This document shows, piece by piece, positions 1 through 26,566 of a stretch of 64,000 nt of DNA. The position numbers were made by a program, and so were the translations under genes. Source of the stretch: Metridium senile. Taxonomy: Eukaryota; Cnidaria; Anthozoa; Actiniaria; Metridiidae. The stretch covers positions 17,777,768 through 17,841,767 of the forward strand of contig OX459100.1 in NCBI GenBank assembly GCA_949775045.1. Reading direction: 5' to 3'. Every line of letters begins with the position of its first letter. Within the stretch, counting starts at the first letter, position 1. The notes under the pieces were generated by a model. That model searched no databases. It had not been told where the DNA came from and was given only the letters and a program-made list of their open reading frames with translations.

Positions 1-494
1 TCCTGATTTCTTTACGACCCTTATTTCATTTAATTTAGGTCAACACAGGAAGCCCATTATGAACTTTCTGTGCGAGTGAATTTAAGACCTCGCTCCAGGG
101 CCTTCTCAATCTTTTTTGTATTGTCAGCCATTTTGAAAATAAGAGCTACCTGGGTGAGTTGTTGATCTGCCTATCCTGGATACTTTCTTATTGCAAATCA
201 GTCTACCACAAAAAAGTATTTTATTCAGTAGCAATGTAATTACAACCTCGCCCCAGGGCCTGCTCCTTTTTGGCAGTACAGCCAATTTCAAGAACTGTGG
301 ACACAGAAAACCCTGGCTTGAAGTAGATGCATTTACCATGCACTGCATAAACAATTGAGATCAGTCACCTCTTGCTATAGCAGTCACTTTCAAGACCTTT
401 TTAGCAACCACTGCTCTGTCGTTTATACGGTACAAAAAGGACTGGGTTCAGTATGTCGCATTTACCACAGGTAACCCAACAGTACATATTTATA
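1..494. other. Downstream flank of the Ca-ATPase gene
   Basis: No gene is recognised here. Two diverged direct copies of a short segment lie near 85-130 and 240-290, both with a CTCGCYCCAGGGCCT-like core. Short open frames across it look like repeat translations. The 3' untranslated part of the ATPase gene probably lies at the right end, but I could not place a poly(A) site with confidence. Confidence 0.4.
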
Positions 495-14206
<13,712 letters not shown>

Positions 14207-15903
14207 GTATTCGACATAGTTAATTATAGCGCTGTTTTTCTCAGATCTGTGGTCGTTTGTTATTAATCATTGTAAATCACAATTCATTTCCACTTTTCGG
14301 CTCCCTTCCGTTCTTGGCTTTCACCCAAAATGCTTTGCGATGCATAACACAGGTAACCCAGCGGGAAATGGAAATTAATTTGGCTAAATTTGGCTGTATT
14401 TCCTTTTTCTTTGTTTTTTTAATTTCCCCAGTTTTTATTTTTTTATTTTCCCTAGTTGTTCTTTTCTGTCATTTTTTATTGTCGATTAACAAGAAAGACG
14501 GACAAAATAACAAAAAATAGCAAAAACGAAAAAAAGGTAGATGAAGAGAAAAAGCCAGACAAAACGAATAAAATGGCCGCCTGGCTGCCCTAAATGTGAC
14601 CTGCTAAATCCCGAAGTCAGCTTTTATCAAGTTTAATTATCAAGTTGGAACTTCCTCCTGGCCTGGAGAGGCCTGGAGACGAGGCTGTGTTGTTGGACAT
14701 TTGCAGGTGCTGACCGCTTTTACTGCGGGCGACGCATGATTTTGTGCTTATTTTGCAAATGGCGGAAAGTTCAAACAAATTTAAGAATACTCCTCTTCTT
14801 CTAGTGTTTTTAATGCATGAAGTGTATGTTTCACAATGTTTCATGCAAATAATGTTGTGGCGGAGTCTTAAGAACATTCTGGGAGAATTTTACATCCAAA
14901 ATGTGGAAAAAAGGTGGAATTCACTATATGAAAGACGGACATGAACAATTTTATATGTCCCCATCAAGACAAGTCCAGAGGCCATCTTCGCCGATTCTTT
15001 GTTTCACAAAGGAATTTTTTTTTTTGGAAAAGAAACAGGTTAGCAAATAAGGTAAACAACAACAACATTTTTATTTATGTTTCCCTCCTATAAAACCACT
15101 TCTAACTCTTTTACTCCGACCAAGGGCTAAAGCTCGAAACGTCAGTAAAGTTAAGTCAACATTTTTTACGGTGTTACAAATTTCATTATATTACCTATCG
15201 TTTATATCAGATCAAACACCGACGCAGCCTATACTAGTTTACTCGCTAGTTTCCATTTACACTTCTAAACACATACTTTCCTTGGCGCATGCGCATGCGC
15301 ATTCCAATGTCCAAGCTGGCTTTATGTTGGGTATATAGCAAAGGGTAATCTCAGCATTTATTTCGAATAATACAAGAAGCTCATCACAGAAAAAGTGTAG
15401 CTGAATGGTTGCAAAGAAAAAGCTAACACCGGACGCAGATCCAGATCTAAAAAATTCAGATACTGATCCTGATACATGCAAGTAAATAGACAACACATTG
15501 AAAACATAAAATGTTATCGATAAAACATATAAAAATTTAACCCACATCATATAAAATAAAGAGAACCCGCAATGTTTCATGGGAGGAGGCCGTTGAATAC
15601 GGCCCAATATACAACGGCTTTCAAGCATTCTGATTGGTTTTATTTTATATGATGTGAGATAAATATTACAAACAATATGAGCGCAGCGGCCGATCTCGGT
15701 ATGGGATATACAACGGCGATTCGAAGAACGTTCGTCGCTCTGATGCAAAGGCTCGGCTACCTTTCAAGATGGCGCAGGGAACTGTGAAGGGGACTATTTG
15801 GTAATACATTGTTAGTTTTGTTTCACGGATTTGCGTGCACTCTATTGTGTGCAAAACATGTTTTCAATATATCAACAACGTCATCATTTGTCAAGTGACG
15901 TCA
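14207..15903. other. Intergenic region between ATP2C1 and the arrestin-domain gene
   Basis: Contains the presumed ATP2C1 promoter (no clear TATA box), a T-rich stretch at 14400-14480, the dispersed repeat copy at 15105-15235, a GCGCATGCGCATGCGCAT run at about 15289, and a MITE-B half copy ending near 15800. Short open frames here do not resemble any protein that I know. Confidence 0.5.
15680..15800. mobile_element. MITE family B, partial copy
   Basis: Contains CTCGGCTACCTTTCAAGATG and GGAACTGTGAAGGGGACTAT, shared with the full foldback copies at 16958-17135 and 43937-44150. The left arm is missing or rearranged. Confidence 0.6.
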
Positions 15904-18900
15904 TCATAAGTCAACCCGACTATTGATAAGTCTGTCTATTTGTGTCGAGTGAACGTTGCCAATGACGACGGGGAAACTGAAGTGAGGATATTTGGCGAAC
16001 TTCCCTTGGATGTGGACATCGATCTAAAAACACAAAAAAGTGTTGAATTTCAATGCAATTTGGATATCTGAGAAAATGGATTTTTATTTGTGGGTGTGGT
16101 GAAAGGAAAACAAGAAATAATGTATAGTGCCCTTTGAGTTTTCTCGCAAAGCAAAATTCATATGCTTATATGGGTGCCTTTCACCGCTGTCAGGGGAGGA
16201 TCTAGGGGTTGTCTCTTCAGGCACCGGACAACCGCGAGCACCACAATTACTTCTATCTAATTTAAGACATTTAGGGACATTTAAGAGCCCTTCATTTGCA
16301 ATCGGGACACCCCCTGACAAAGTTCTGGATCCGCCCCCGGCTGCGGTCCAGGTTCGAGTACTGGCTTGGACATAAGCTGAGTTTGTTTTATGTGTTTTGT
16401 TTTTGTCTATTGTCATAATGGATAAACACGTACACACTTATCAGAACAGTGAGTTTTATGAAGATCTAGTGCGCTTTTAACAAACACATTTTGATGAATA
16501 GCTTCAGTCATACATGTATACTTTACTTGTGCGTAACTTGCATTATAGAGCAAATGTCGTATGACTATATGAAAAGCTCACGGCAAGAACGCGGTCAAGG
16601 CACGGCGAGGCACGTCAAAAACTTCTAGAAACATGACGGTCGCGGCATGGCACGCAATGCACGACACCGAACTTTTCACAGTCATACGAAAACTGCTCTA
16701 TCATAGTGGGCTACCTGTGTTGGAGTAGCCTTACCTCAATAGAGTAATTAGTTTTGATAATCCCGCTAAGGCTTGTGGGCTTAACCTCTGGTATAGTAAG
16801 ATTCAAGCCCTCGATATTAGCATCTTGACCACGTGACACACCTTTAGTCCTTGAGTACGATAGCCGTTTCTCTTTGACTTGTTTGTCAGGTCGTCCTGCC
16901 ATGACAAATTAAATACTGAATGAAATGACGTCTAAATTAATCGTTTAAAAAATGAAATAGTTCCCTGCGCCATCCTGAAAGGTAGCCGGGCCTTTGCATC
17001 GAATCGAGACGAACGTTGAATTTGCAATGATAGAGACTTTTTAACACCTTGCGGGACAATTATTCACGTATCTCTATCATTGCTCAACGTTCGCCTCGCT
17101 TCGATGCAAAGGTCCGGCTTTTCTTAGGAGGTTTGACACCATCGCAATACATACTGGTTCTAAAGTAGTACGTCGTTGATTGAAGTAAATACATTTCCAC
17201 TTCTGTGACGTCACGACCAGATCTGTTGTCGATGTACAACGATGCCAGTACCTCGTCCCCAATGTAGTATCCTCCACGGTCTATTTTGGCCGTGATGGAC
17301 ACGGAACCAGATGTACAGCATGTATAACCAACACTGGTTGTCAGTTGTTGACGTTGAGTTGCCTGAAATGACACAACGAAAAACACTTTGGGATATACAT
17401 ACGATGATATAGAATGTGATAGAATGATATACTGAAGCGAGGAGGATGGTATTTTTTCAACATCATGACGTACCATCACCGTCATTATCATGACCATCAC
17501 CGTCACTATCATCACCATGAACATCACCATCATATCATAATTAAGTCAACATTTTTTACGGTGTTACAAATTTCATTATATTACCTATCATCATATCATA
17601 ATCATAATCATCAGCATCATAATCATAATCATCACCATCACAGTCACTATCATGACCATCAACATCATCATCATCATAATCATCATCATCAGCTTCAAAA
17701 TCATTATTATCAGAATCATTACCATGACCATGACCACCACCATGACCACCACCATCATCACCATTTCCCTAATTCGATTACAATAGTTTTCTCGCGTTTT
17801 ACAAGGCCGATATAATTGAAAATTAATGGAAATGTTGATTTTGGGGTTGAGATCGTTGTAGTAGCGTTAAAAGTGTCAAAAATGCTTTATTCGATGTGAT
17901 ATGGCCAATTGTATGTTTTCCAAGTGTTCCGCGAGTTTTTGATTTAGTTCCTTTGGAATCCTTCGGAACAAAAATTTAGTGTGAAATTGAGAACAGGCGT
18001 TCCTATTGAGTTTAGATCAATAGGAACAAAAAAAGTGCAGTATCGGAACAAGATGGTCCTCTATTTAGAATGTGTTCCTTTAATGCCTAAACAAGTCCAA
18101 GTGGTTGTTCCTATTTACATAGAATGGAACTTGTGTTCCTCTTTAAATGTTCAAAAAAGGATCAATTAGTTCCTTGTTAAGTGTTTGTAGTTCCCATTAA
18201 CGACAAAAGGAACAAACGTTCCTCTGTCGATTTTAAAAAGGAACATTTTGTTCTCTTTATGAAAACAATGCGTTCCTTTTTGTATGTAATGAGAACAAGA
18301 CGTTCCTGAGTACACAAGGAACGTATTGCGACACCACGTTTATACGTTAAATATTTTTCGCGTTAATTGAGTGAGCTTGAATATGAACAAGTACAGGCAA
18401 GTTTGGAAGTGATGCCTAGTGTATTTGCATATATTCAAATTTTCAATTTAACCTGTTCGAGCTTGTTTGTCAAGCCACTGTCCTGATTAGACTTGCATGA
18501 GCACGCCTTAAGTATAATAGGCATGATCAAGCATCTTTGTCTGAATCAGCAAATTGAAACCAGGCTTGTTCGAGTTTGTCTAAACAAGCCCTAAAATCCT
18601 TAATTCTGATTGGTTCAAATTTGGAACTTAAAAGATTGCACAAAATAGTTCATATCAGTACAGCCAAAGCGTCCATCATGAGTAAACGCTCTAAGCCGAC
18701 AGACTGGTCAGTGAAACATGGTGCATCACCCAAACCAAAACGGCTGCACTTAGAAGAAGATGAAAAGGATAAATCATATCACTGTCCGGTAGAAAATTGT
18801 AATCACGATGGGTTTTCAACTCAAAGAGGATGCAGAAAACATGTCAAAAACAAACATGGTTGGTTTTATTACTTTGACACAAAACCAAACGAGAGTGAAT

Positions 18901-21900
18901 TTACAACGAAGAAAGATGATTCTGACAAACCAGCAAGCCCGGATAAGAAACGTTGCGTCAAGAAATTATTGCCGTCATTTGATATTACAACAACTATTGG
19001 GAAAGAGTTCAAAACTTGGCTGACTGGGAGTGGCGGTGGATGCAAAAGCGAGAATCAAGCTCTACAAGTAATACGTAGAAGTTTTAAGTATTTGAAATTT
19101 TGCTGTGAAGACGACGACGATGACGAAGAATTAAGTTGGGACTGGATAGATTTCAGCCTCAGTTCTCCCAATTTTTTATTCAAGTTTGTTGATATTATGC
19201 AGAGTGATTGGGGTCTTGGTCATGCTGGTCGCCTCGGATACTTGGATGCCATTAGTGACTTAATTGATTTTCGTAAAATTCACGGAGTGAGCTCGGACGC
19301 TGTTCTGCGCAATCTCACATCCACAGAAGTTTACCTAAAGCGAGCCCGCAAAACAGTTTCTAAAATGATGAGACTGCAATGGAGTAGTGATCTTGATATC
19401 GACACACTAGAATCTAAGGGACATTGGGCATCATTGGATGAACTTTTGCACGCAGTAACTTATCACCTTCCACGTTACGAGACTGTCACGAAAGTGTGCC
19501 GAGAGATGCCGAACAAAGCAACACCATCCGACTTGTCTTTTGCCACGAAGTTCGTGGCCATGTTTTTGTTCATCAAAGTGAAAGGATCGCGCCCTATGAC
19601 CTATCAGTACTTGACAGTGGAAATGGTCGAAACTGCTAAGATCAATGGAGGTTTTATCGATCAAAAAAAGTTTAAGACTGCAGCACGTTTTGGATTTGAT
19701 ACACTGTACTTGTCCGAGACCAGTGTTCAAGTTTTGGATGCCTATATTTACCACATTCGCCCACTTTTAAAACCAAACTGTGACTATGTTCTTGTGACCA
19801 AAACAGGAAACCAACACAGCAAAATTGGACAACTCATGAGTAAGATGGTGTTTGATGCCACAGGGAAATACATCCACCCGACGCGATATCGACAAATTGT
19901 CGAGACTTCAAGTCAGCAACAACTAAACAGCAAAGAACAGGAAACTATTTCAGAAGATCAAAAGCACAGTTCAGTTGTGGCCAAAGTGCATTATCAAAAG
20001 CAAAGATCACGTGACATTGCTACCAAGGCGCATGAATGTTTGAAAAAGCTGCAGGGAGACAAAGGTTCACAATTGGATGATGACGTAAGCGTTCGACTTT
20101 CCGATAGCCCCAACTCATCACCAAGTAGCAATGAAAAAGAACGGGACAAAAGTGACAACAGCCATAGCGAACAAGTGAAATCTCAATACCACAAAAAGAA
20201 AAAGATTTTGTTGTTCAGTTCAGAGGAAGATAATTATTTGAAAGCAGGAATTCAACGCTATGGGTTTGGACAATGGTCTGCAATTTTAAAGGACCCTAAG
20301 TATAGATTTCAGGAAGGGAGAACTGCTAATTCATTACTGAATAGAGCTGTGAGAAAATTTTCCCAGAAATAAAAAAAAATACATTATTTTTGTTTGAATA
20401 ATAAGCTATAATTTTGCAAATAGTATGTGTTTCAAATGGGAAGAATGGCAAATACTTTGCTTTAGTAACTAAGGACAACGTAAAATCAAACACTTATCAA
20501 ATCAGTTTAATTATAATATATCAGACCAAAACTTTGTCTAGTGCAAAATAAATTATACATACAGTTGGCTAAGAGAGTGATTTTATTAAGTATATCTTTC
20601 ATGATATCTATATATGTCAAGAGAATATCAATAGCATTACAATAAATAAGTTTGTAAGTAAGTACAGAATTCATCAATTGGTGATCAAGGATGTAGTTTG
20701 TCAAGTATATAATAGTATATATAATATAGCAATAAATATCGTTTTAACTTCGGTGCCCCAATATCGTGTTTTTGTAGTAGACAACTATTGACTAGAATAG
20801 TACAATGTTAGCTTTTTCTGTCCAATTTCATTTGATTTTCTCTTCTTCTTCCTCTTCTTCTGAGCTGTCTTTTGTGTCAGACTTTTTCTTGTTGGTTGTT
20901 GTGAAAGACACTCTCTTTGCGGTCTTCTATGATTCTTTGAGGCCGATGAAGGAGGCGTGAGAAAGATGTCCTCGTCTTCTGAAGTAGCTACTTTTCTTCG
21001 AAATGGGCTTGTTAGTATTGCGCCATCCCCTTTTGGGCTCCATGATGGCGTTTTTGGAACTTCGTGTTCATCAATTGCATTTGAATGTGGCGGGGTCATT
21101 GGTAGGCGATTGCGATGAATTCGGCCATAGACTGATTGGATAGACAGATCCACTTCGCTTGGGGAAATATATCCCAGAGAAACACACACTCTTGCTCTTT
21201 CTTGTAATGCTTCTCTAGTGCGTAATGTTCCTAGTATGGAGTGGTGCTCTTTCAGTTTGTTTTCGGTTATCTCAATGAGGCTTAACAGCGTCTTGCTCAT
21301 CTCGTCATCTGTGGAAATCTCTAATTTGTCCATGTATTCGGACATTTCACGTTCCTTCCCCAAAACCCATGGATCGCTAAAAACGTTTTGGGCCTCTTCA
21401 ATTCGATGGTGGTCGTCTTCTACTCTCTTTTTTTCGCGTTCTTTGGCCAACTTTGCATACCTTCTTGCTTGCAATTGAGTCGGTAGTGGGTGGATGTGAT
21501 CGTGAATTAGCACCAGGGCTTCCTCTTCCGTTGCTATTCCTTCTTGTATACAGCGTTGTCGACGTGACTGCGCCATTCTCTCCATCTCTTTGGCGTTCTT
21601 CTCAATCTCAAGATTTACACGTTCCCTTAATTTAGAATACACTCTTCCTCTGAAACTGTTTGGATGGTAATTATTCACAATGCTTGATAATTCATTCTGA
21701 TATGTCTCTATGTCGGATCCAGTTGTTTCTTGCTGTATGGGTGGTAGATCAGTACATGGATCTTGATCGGTTTGAGACAGGTTATCCATGTCGAAGGCAA
21801 ACAGTTCATTCTCTTCAGTGGTAGACAGACTTGGTTCCGGTTCTAATTGCTCTGTAAGTACAAATACAAAAGAATATAACTTAACACGCTCTACATTGTT

Positions 21901-24900
21901 AGGGCATTATCAATCATTTACTGTACCTGAGCTCTCTATGGTTTGTTCACCAGCTTGATCCATAGCCCAAACGATGCATTCAACAGGATGACCTTTCAGC
22001 CACTCAAACGCCTTTGGATCTTTGTCTGGTAGAGCCTTAAAGCGATATGTACTTATACGAGCATCCATTGCCCCTTGGTCTTCTGCTGGAAATTCCATGT
22101 CTGTTTGGCAAGTAAGTAGCATTGGACATCGGTTCACAAATCCTCTTGCTGTTGAGAACTTTCTGTCATGGGCAGTCCACCCCCCTTGAGTCAACAATTT
22201 CCAGTCATCAATGTCCATAAGTCCCACAGTCGCTTCATCAATAAAGATGATTTCTGTAGTTTCATCGATCATTGCTTTGTTGAAACTCTTTTGTTTGGTT
22301 ACCCTGGCAATTTTTGATGGTGTGACAACGCCTAATATGGGTGCAAAAAGGCTTGTTTTTCCACTGTTGGCTTCACCGACCAAACAAGGCACCTGTTGAG
22401 AAAATGAAAATAAATCAATGTGCTGATAGGGCATGACTTCATTCTCAAAAAGGAAACTTGCCTTTTCCTTGTGATGTTTATTCTGGAAATGTAACAGGTT
22501 CAAAAAGTCATTACAAAATGACTTAATGTCATCGGGGCTGAGGCTGTTTTCGAGAATTTGTTGAAAGTACTTTGCGTCTGGTGATGCAGTGTGGTCGTAT
22601 TCAAAGTAGCCACGTGGAGTTACTTTACCAACGTCTTCGTTTGCAATTGGCTGGGGAATAAATTTCCTCTGAGATAAGCTGAGACACCATCCATTTTTTA
22701 CTTCTATCAAGTCATGGTTTACTTTGATTTGTTTGATGAGTTGGCTGTGAGTGTTCTTTAACTTTTCTTTTACTCTGTCTCCATGTTTTACAAGTCTTGC
22801 TTTAAAAGTTTCATTTCCTTCTAGAGCACCTATCAAATTAATTATTCGTATCAGAATCAGTATCAGTATCCATACAATATCTTATTATCACGTGTTTCTC
22901 TGTAGACTGAATGTCCTACTTGTTTAATGTATTTAGATAATACAGTCATTGTCATTTTCAACTCGATAGCACGAGGTAAACAAAAATGTGATGTGAGATA
23001 TGATTAAAGGAATACCATGATCACCTCGGATTCTTTTGTCTTCCGAGGGGTTTACAGACCCGAATTTTCCTCATGCATACAACATGAGGGAAATTTAGAA
23101 GACAAAGAAATCCTTTGTCTTTTACTAAATTTCCCTCTATTTAATATATGCAAGGGAAATTTAGTAAAAGACAAAGGATTTCTTTGTCCTCTAAATTTCT
23201 CTCATGTTGTATGCATGAGGAAAATGTAGGAGACTATCCCTCAATGGTCCCTCATTATAACAATCACCGAGACCATTCGTGGATCGCTTCGACCCAGTTG
23301 AAAATTCTTATAATAAAGAACCTTTTACTACACACAAGTCCATACTCTAACACTTGTGGGACTCATTAAGTAGCTATGCGCATGCGTTGACTACAAACAA
23401 ACTATAATGAATGCATTGTGGTATAATTCGGTATTGTCTCATTTAACAAAAGCAACTATTTCTAAAAGTATGCCGAAAATCAACAGCTTTGTAAAAGTTT
23501 ATAATTTATGCTTCTATGAAAACTAACATGTATTTCCTAACAGTAGTTCTATATTCCTCGGTAATCATAATATTACAATCTAATACCATGTCGCTCGGGA
23601 AATTAGTGATTAAATTTCCCCGAATACCTCGGGAAAATTCGGGGAAATTTAATCACTAATTTCCCTCGTGCCATGGTATTACTTATAAGAATTAAAAGGT
23701 CAAAACGTTTCGGTTTCATCCTGAAACCATCATCAGGTACAAGTAAATTAAATAATGCAAATGCATCAATTTAAACTGCATTATAACAAAAGATATTGTT
23801 CGTGAATACAATAGTTATTTCAAGGTTCTTAATTAAATAACTTAAGAACCTTTAGATGACTATTGTGTTTACGAACAATATCTTTTATAATTCCTTCAAT
23901 TTTCATTATTATATTCAACTACTAGCTTGTAAATAATTTCAGTTACTCACCAATAAACGCACTGACTTCACACTTATATGTGTAGGTGTACTTAGCCCTT
24001 GAGTTCTTTCTGAATACTGTTCCTTGGTGGATTGCGTATCCCAGTTTTGTCATCAGAATTTCGATTTCATTGATGAGCTGGGTGCATTGATCTGTTGTAA
24101 GGGCTTTTGTGGAAGTACTGCCAGTGTCGATTCCAATGCACGAATCGTCTAGACCATCGACGTCAAGCTGTAACCCAGCACGTACCAATGCATTAATCAT
24201 CCCTTTTATTTCTTTCATATAAATATGTTTCAATACAACGAACCGCAACGGCCGTTCTTTCAGAACCTCTTCGTCGTCTTCAAGCTGACCACTTCCACAC
24301 TCAAGTTGTTGCATGGCTTCCAAATAACACGCTTCAAACGATCCATTTACTATGTCATTAATGTAGCTAGAGCTATGATCTTTTAGGACCACACAGAGTT
24401 TCTTGATCATTTCTGTCGAAGATCCTGTCCGATATGTAACGATCTTTGTGTCGATTTCCACCTCGCACTCTATCAAATTGCGATGTAACTGCACGAGCGA
24501 TATGGGCGCCCCATTTGTTGACTCGAATGCTATCCAGTATGAAACAGCAGGCAATCGGTTCTTCTCGACGGCGGTGTTGATCGCGCTGCATCTTGATGTA
24601 TCACTTGAGATCGTTCTTTGACTAGATATATCTTCGTCAATTTCCTCTTCATCAATTGCATCGGTATCCTCGCTGCTTTTTTTCCCTTTTGAAGACGGGT
24701 TGTTTTCTTTAGATGATATGGCAGAAAAAAAGAAAGCTACCCCTGGGACGTTTGTAATTGCACTGTCACACTCAGACCTTTTTTCACATATTAAATCCCA
24801 GGCCTTCGTCATGCTTTCGCTATTGCCTTGAACTCGCCAAACACAATTGACTGATACTATGCAAAATCGTTTTTGAACTGCTGGCACGACATAACTAACA

Positions 24901-26401
24901 ATTGCATCCTTAATTGATTTGCTGTTGAGTTAACGTGCTGGATGTTGGGCGGCCATAGCACGAATGACCTTAAAATCTGAAAGAAGAAAAAAATATAATG
25001 TCAGTGTTATGTTTTGAGAAAACAAATGAAGTCATAATTGTACATTACGCAAAAGCCATGAAATACAAATATTTTCAATCTTAAGGTTCTTATTTAGTGA
25101 CTATTTAGTCAGCATATACAAAGAGAAACAATGCCTCGTAACAACGTTACTTGTCTTTGATAGTAGCTACTATTCAATAAATCAAAATAATTACGCATAT
25201 AATGGGTATACTGTTTGCTCTCTCAATATTTTAAAGATATAGCCGGTGTATACTTACATGTTTTATAACCCACTTCCTTCGTACCAGAACGGTGACCTTT
25301 TTACGAAGACCTCTTTACACACTGACGGATCAAGCTAATGTGTTTGACTCCAAAATCTAATTCTTTATATAGGACTGAAATGTCAGCGGTTACATTTTTG
25401 ACTTAATTAGACGCATAATCATATGTGAAATAATTTACAATTGGATTAAACAATGAAAATTGTACCACAGCAATCCCTACTCAAGATATTATACATTTTA
25501 ATATATTATATTCTTGATTAATGTATTTATACATGCACCCCTTAACGACTGCAAGTCAGAAATCCGTCGATCCGTTTATACCGTTGATGCCGTGCATATT
25601 GTAGAAGAATTGCATATCATGTTTGCCTATCGCTCACAGTTATGGACGGGATTGAAGGATTCAACGGATAGGACGGATATTTCACTTCCAGTTCTCTACC
25701 TTAGTAATATATTATACTTTATAATATAATATTATATTATATTATATTATATATATATATTATATAATATAATATATTAATATAATATATAAATATATAT
25801 TTTAATTTATTTATGTATTTATACATGCACCCCTTAACGACTGCAAGTCAGAAATCCGTCGATCCGTTATTACCGTTGATGCCGTGCATATTGTAGAAGA
25901 ATTACATATCATGTTTGCCTATCGCTCACAGTTATGGACGGGATTGAGGGATTCAACGGATAGGACGGATATTTCACTTCCAGTTCTCTATTTTAGTAAT
26001 ATATTAGGTTGAAATATAGAGGTTTATTCATGTAGTCTGCATGTATATCTCATAGTCAACCATAGAATCAAGACAATTTATAGAGATGTCATAGTTCTTT
26101 AAGTGCCATTCCTTTCTTGTACTAGTTGGACCTATAAGCAGCTGTTCCTCGCAGAGAAAACAACTTGTATCTAAAAGTCTACGTGAAAGACAGCCGACGG
26201 TTTTTTAAAACTACTTTTTTGACAATTCTATTGATTGCATGTTGTTCTCAATCACGAACCCCAAAATTAGCCAAAAATCAATATTGAAGGGACACAAAAT
26301 GTCACGAGAATAAAAGGAACGATGACTTTAGGGAAATGATCATTATCATTATCATTATCATTATCATTATCATTATCATTATCATTATCATTATCATTAT
26401 C

Positions 26402-26475
<74 letters not shown>

Positions 26476-26528
26476 TATCATTATCTTTATCATTATCATG
26501 CATTATCATTATCATTATCAACGTCATT

Positions 26529-26566
<38 letters not shown>

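Larger units (their letters stand above)
17762..26338. mobile_element. Tyrosine-recombinase / SF3-helicase transposon (8.6 kb)
   Basis: The outer ends are diverged inverted repeats. The left end starts CATTTCCCTAA (17762). The right end finishes TTAGGGAAATG (26338), the exact 11-bp complement. About 71-76 bp further in, both have ATTTTGGGGTT (11/11), and about 113-115 bp in both have GTCAAAAA. Both flanks are CAT/ATC microsatellite. The interior holds a plus-strand recombinase gene (18678-20372) converging on a minus-strand spliced helicase gene (25374-20785). A GTTCC/GGAAC array (17926-18322) lies at the left and two 194-bp direct repeats at the right. Cryptons encode a tyrosine recombinase but, as far as I know, no helicase. 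The exact ends are inferred. Confidence 0.7.

Noticed and set aside
16084..16437. 117-codon and 82-codon frames on opposite strands
   Set aside because: They overlap a dispersed repeat segment in the arrestin intron and have no recognisable domain.
25514..26006. A first coding exon of the helicase gene within the 194-bp repeats
   Set aside because: A short ATG-initiated minus-strand frame exists, but its donor is poor and the repeat occurs twice. Not supported.
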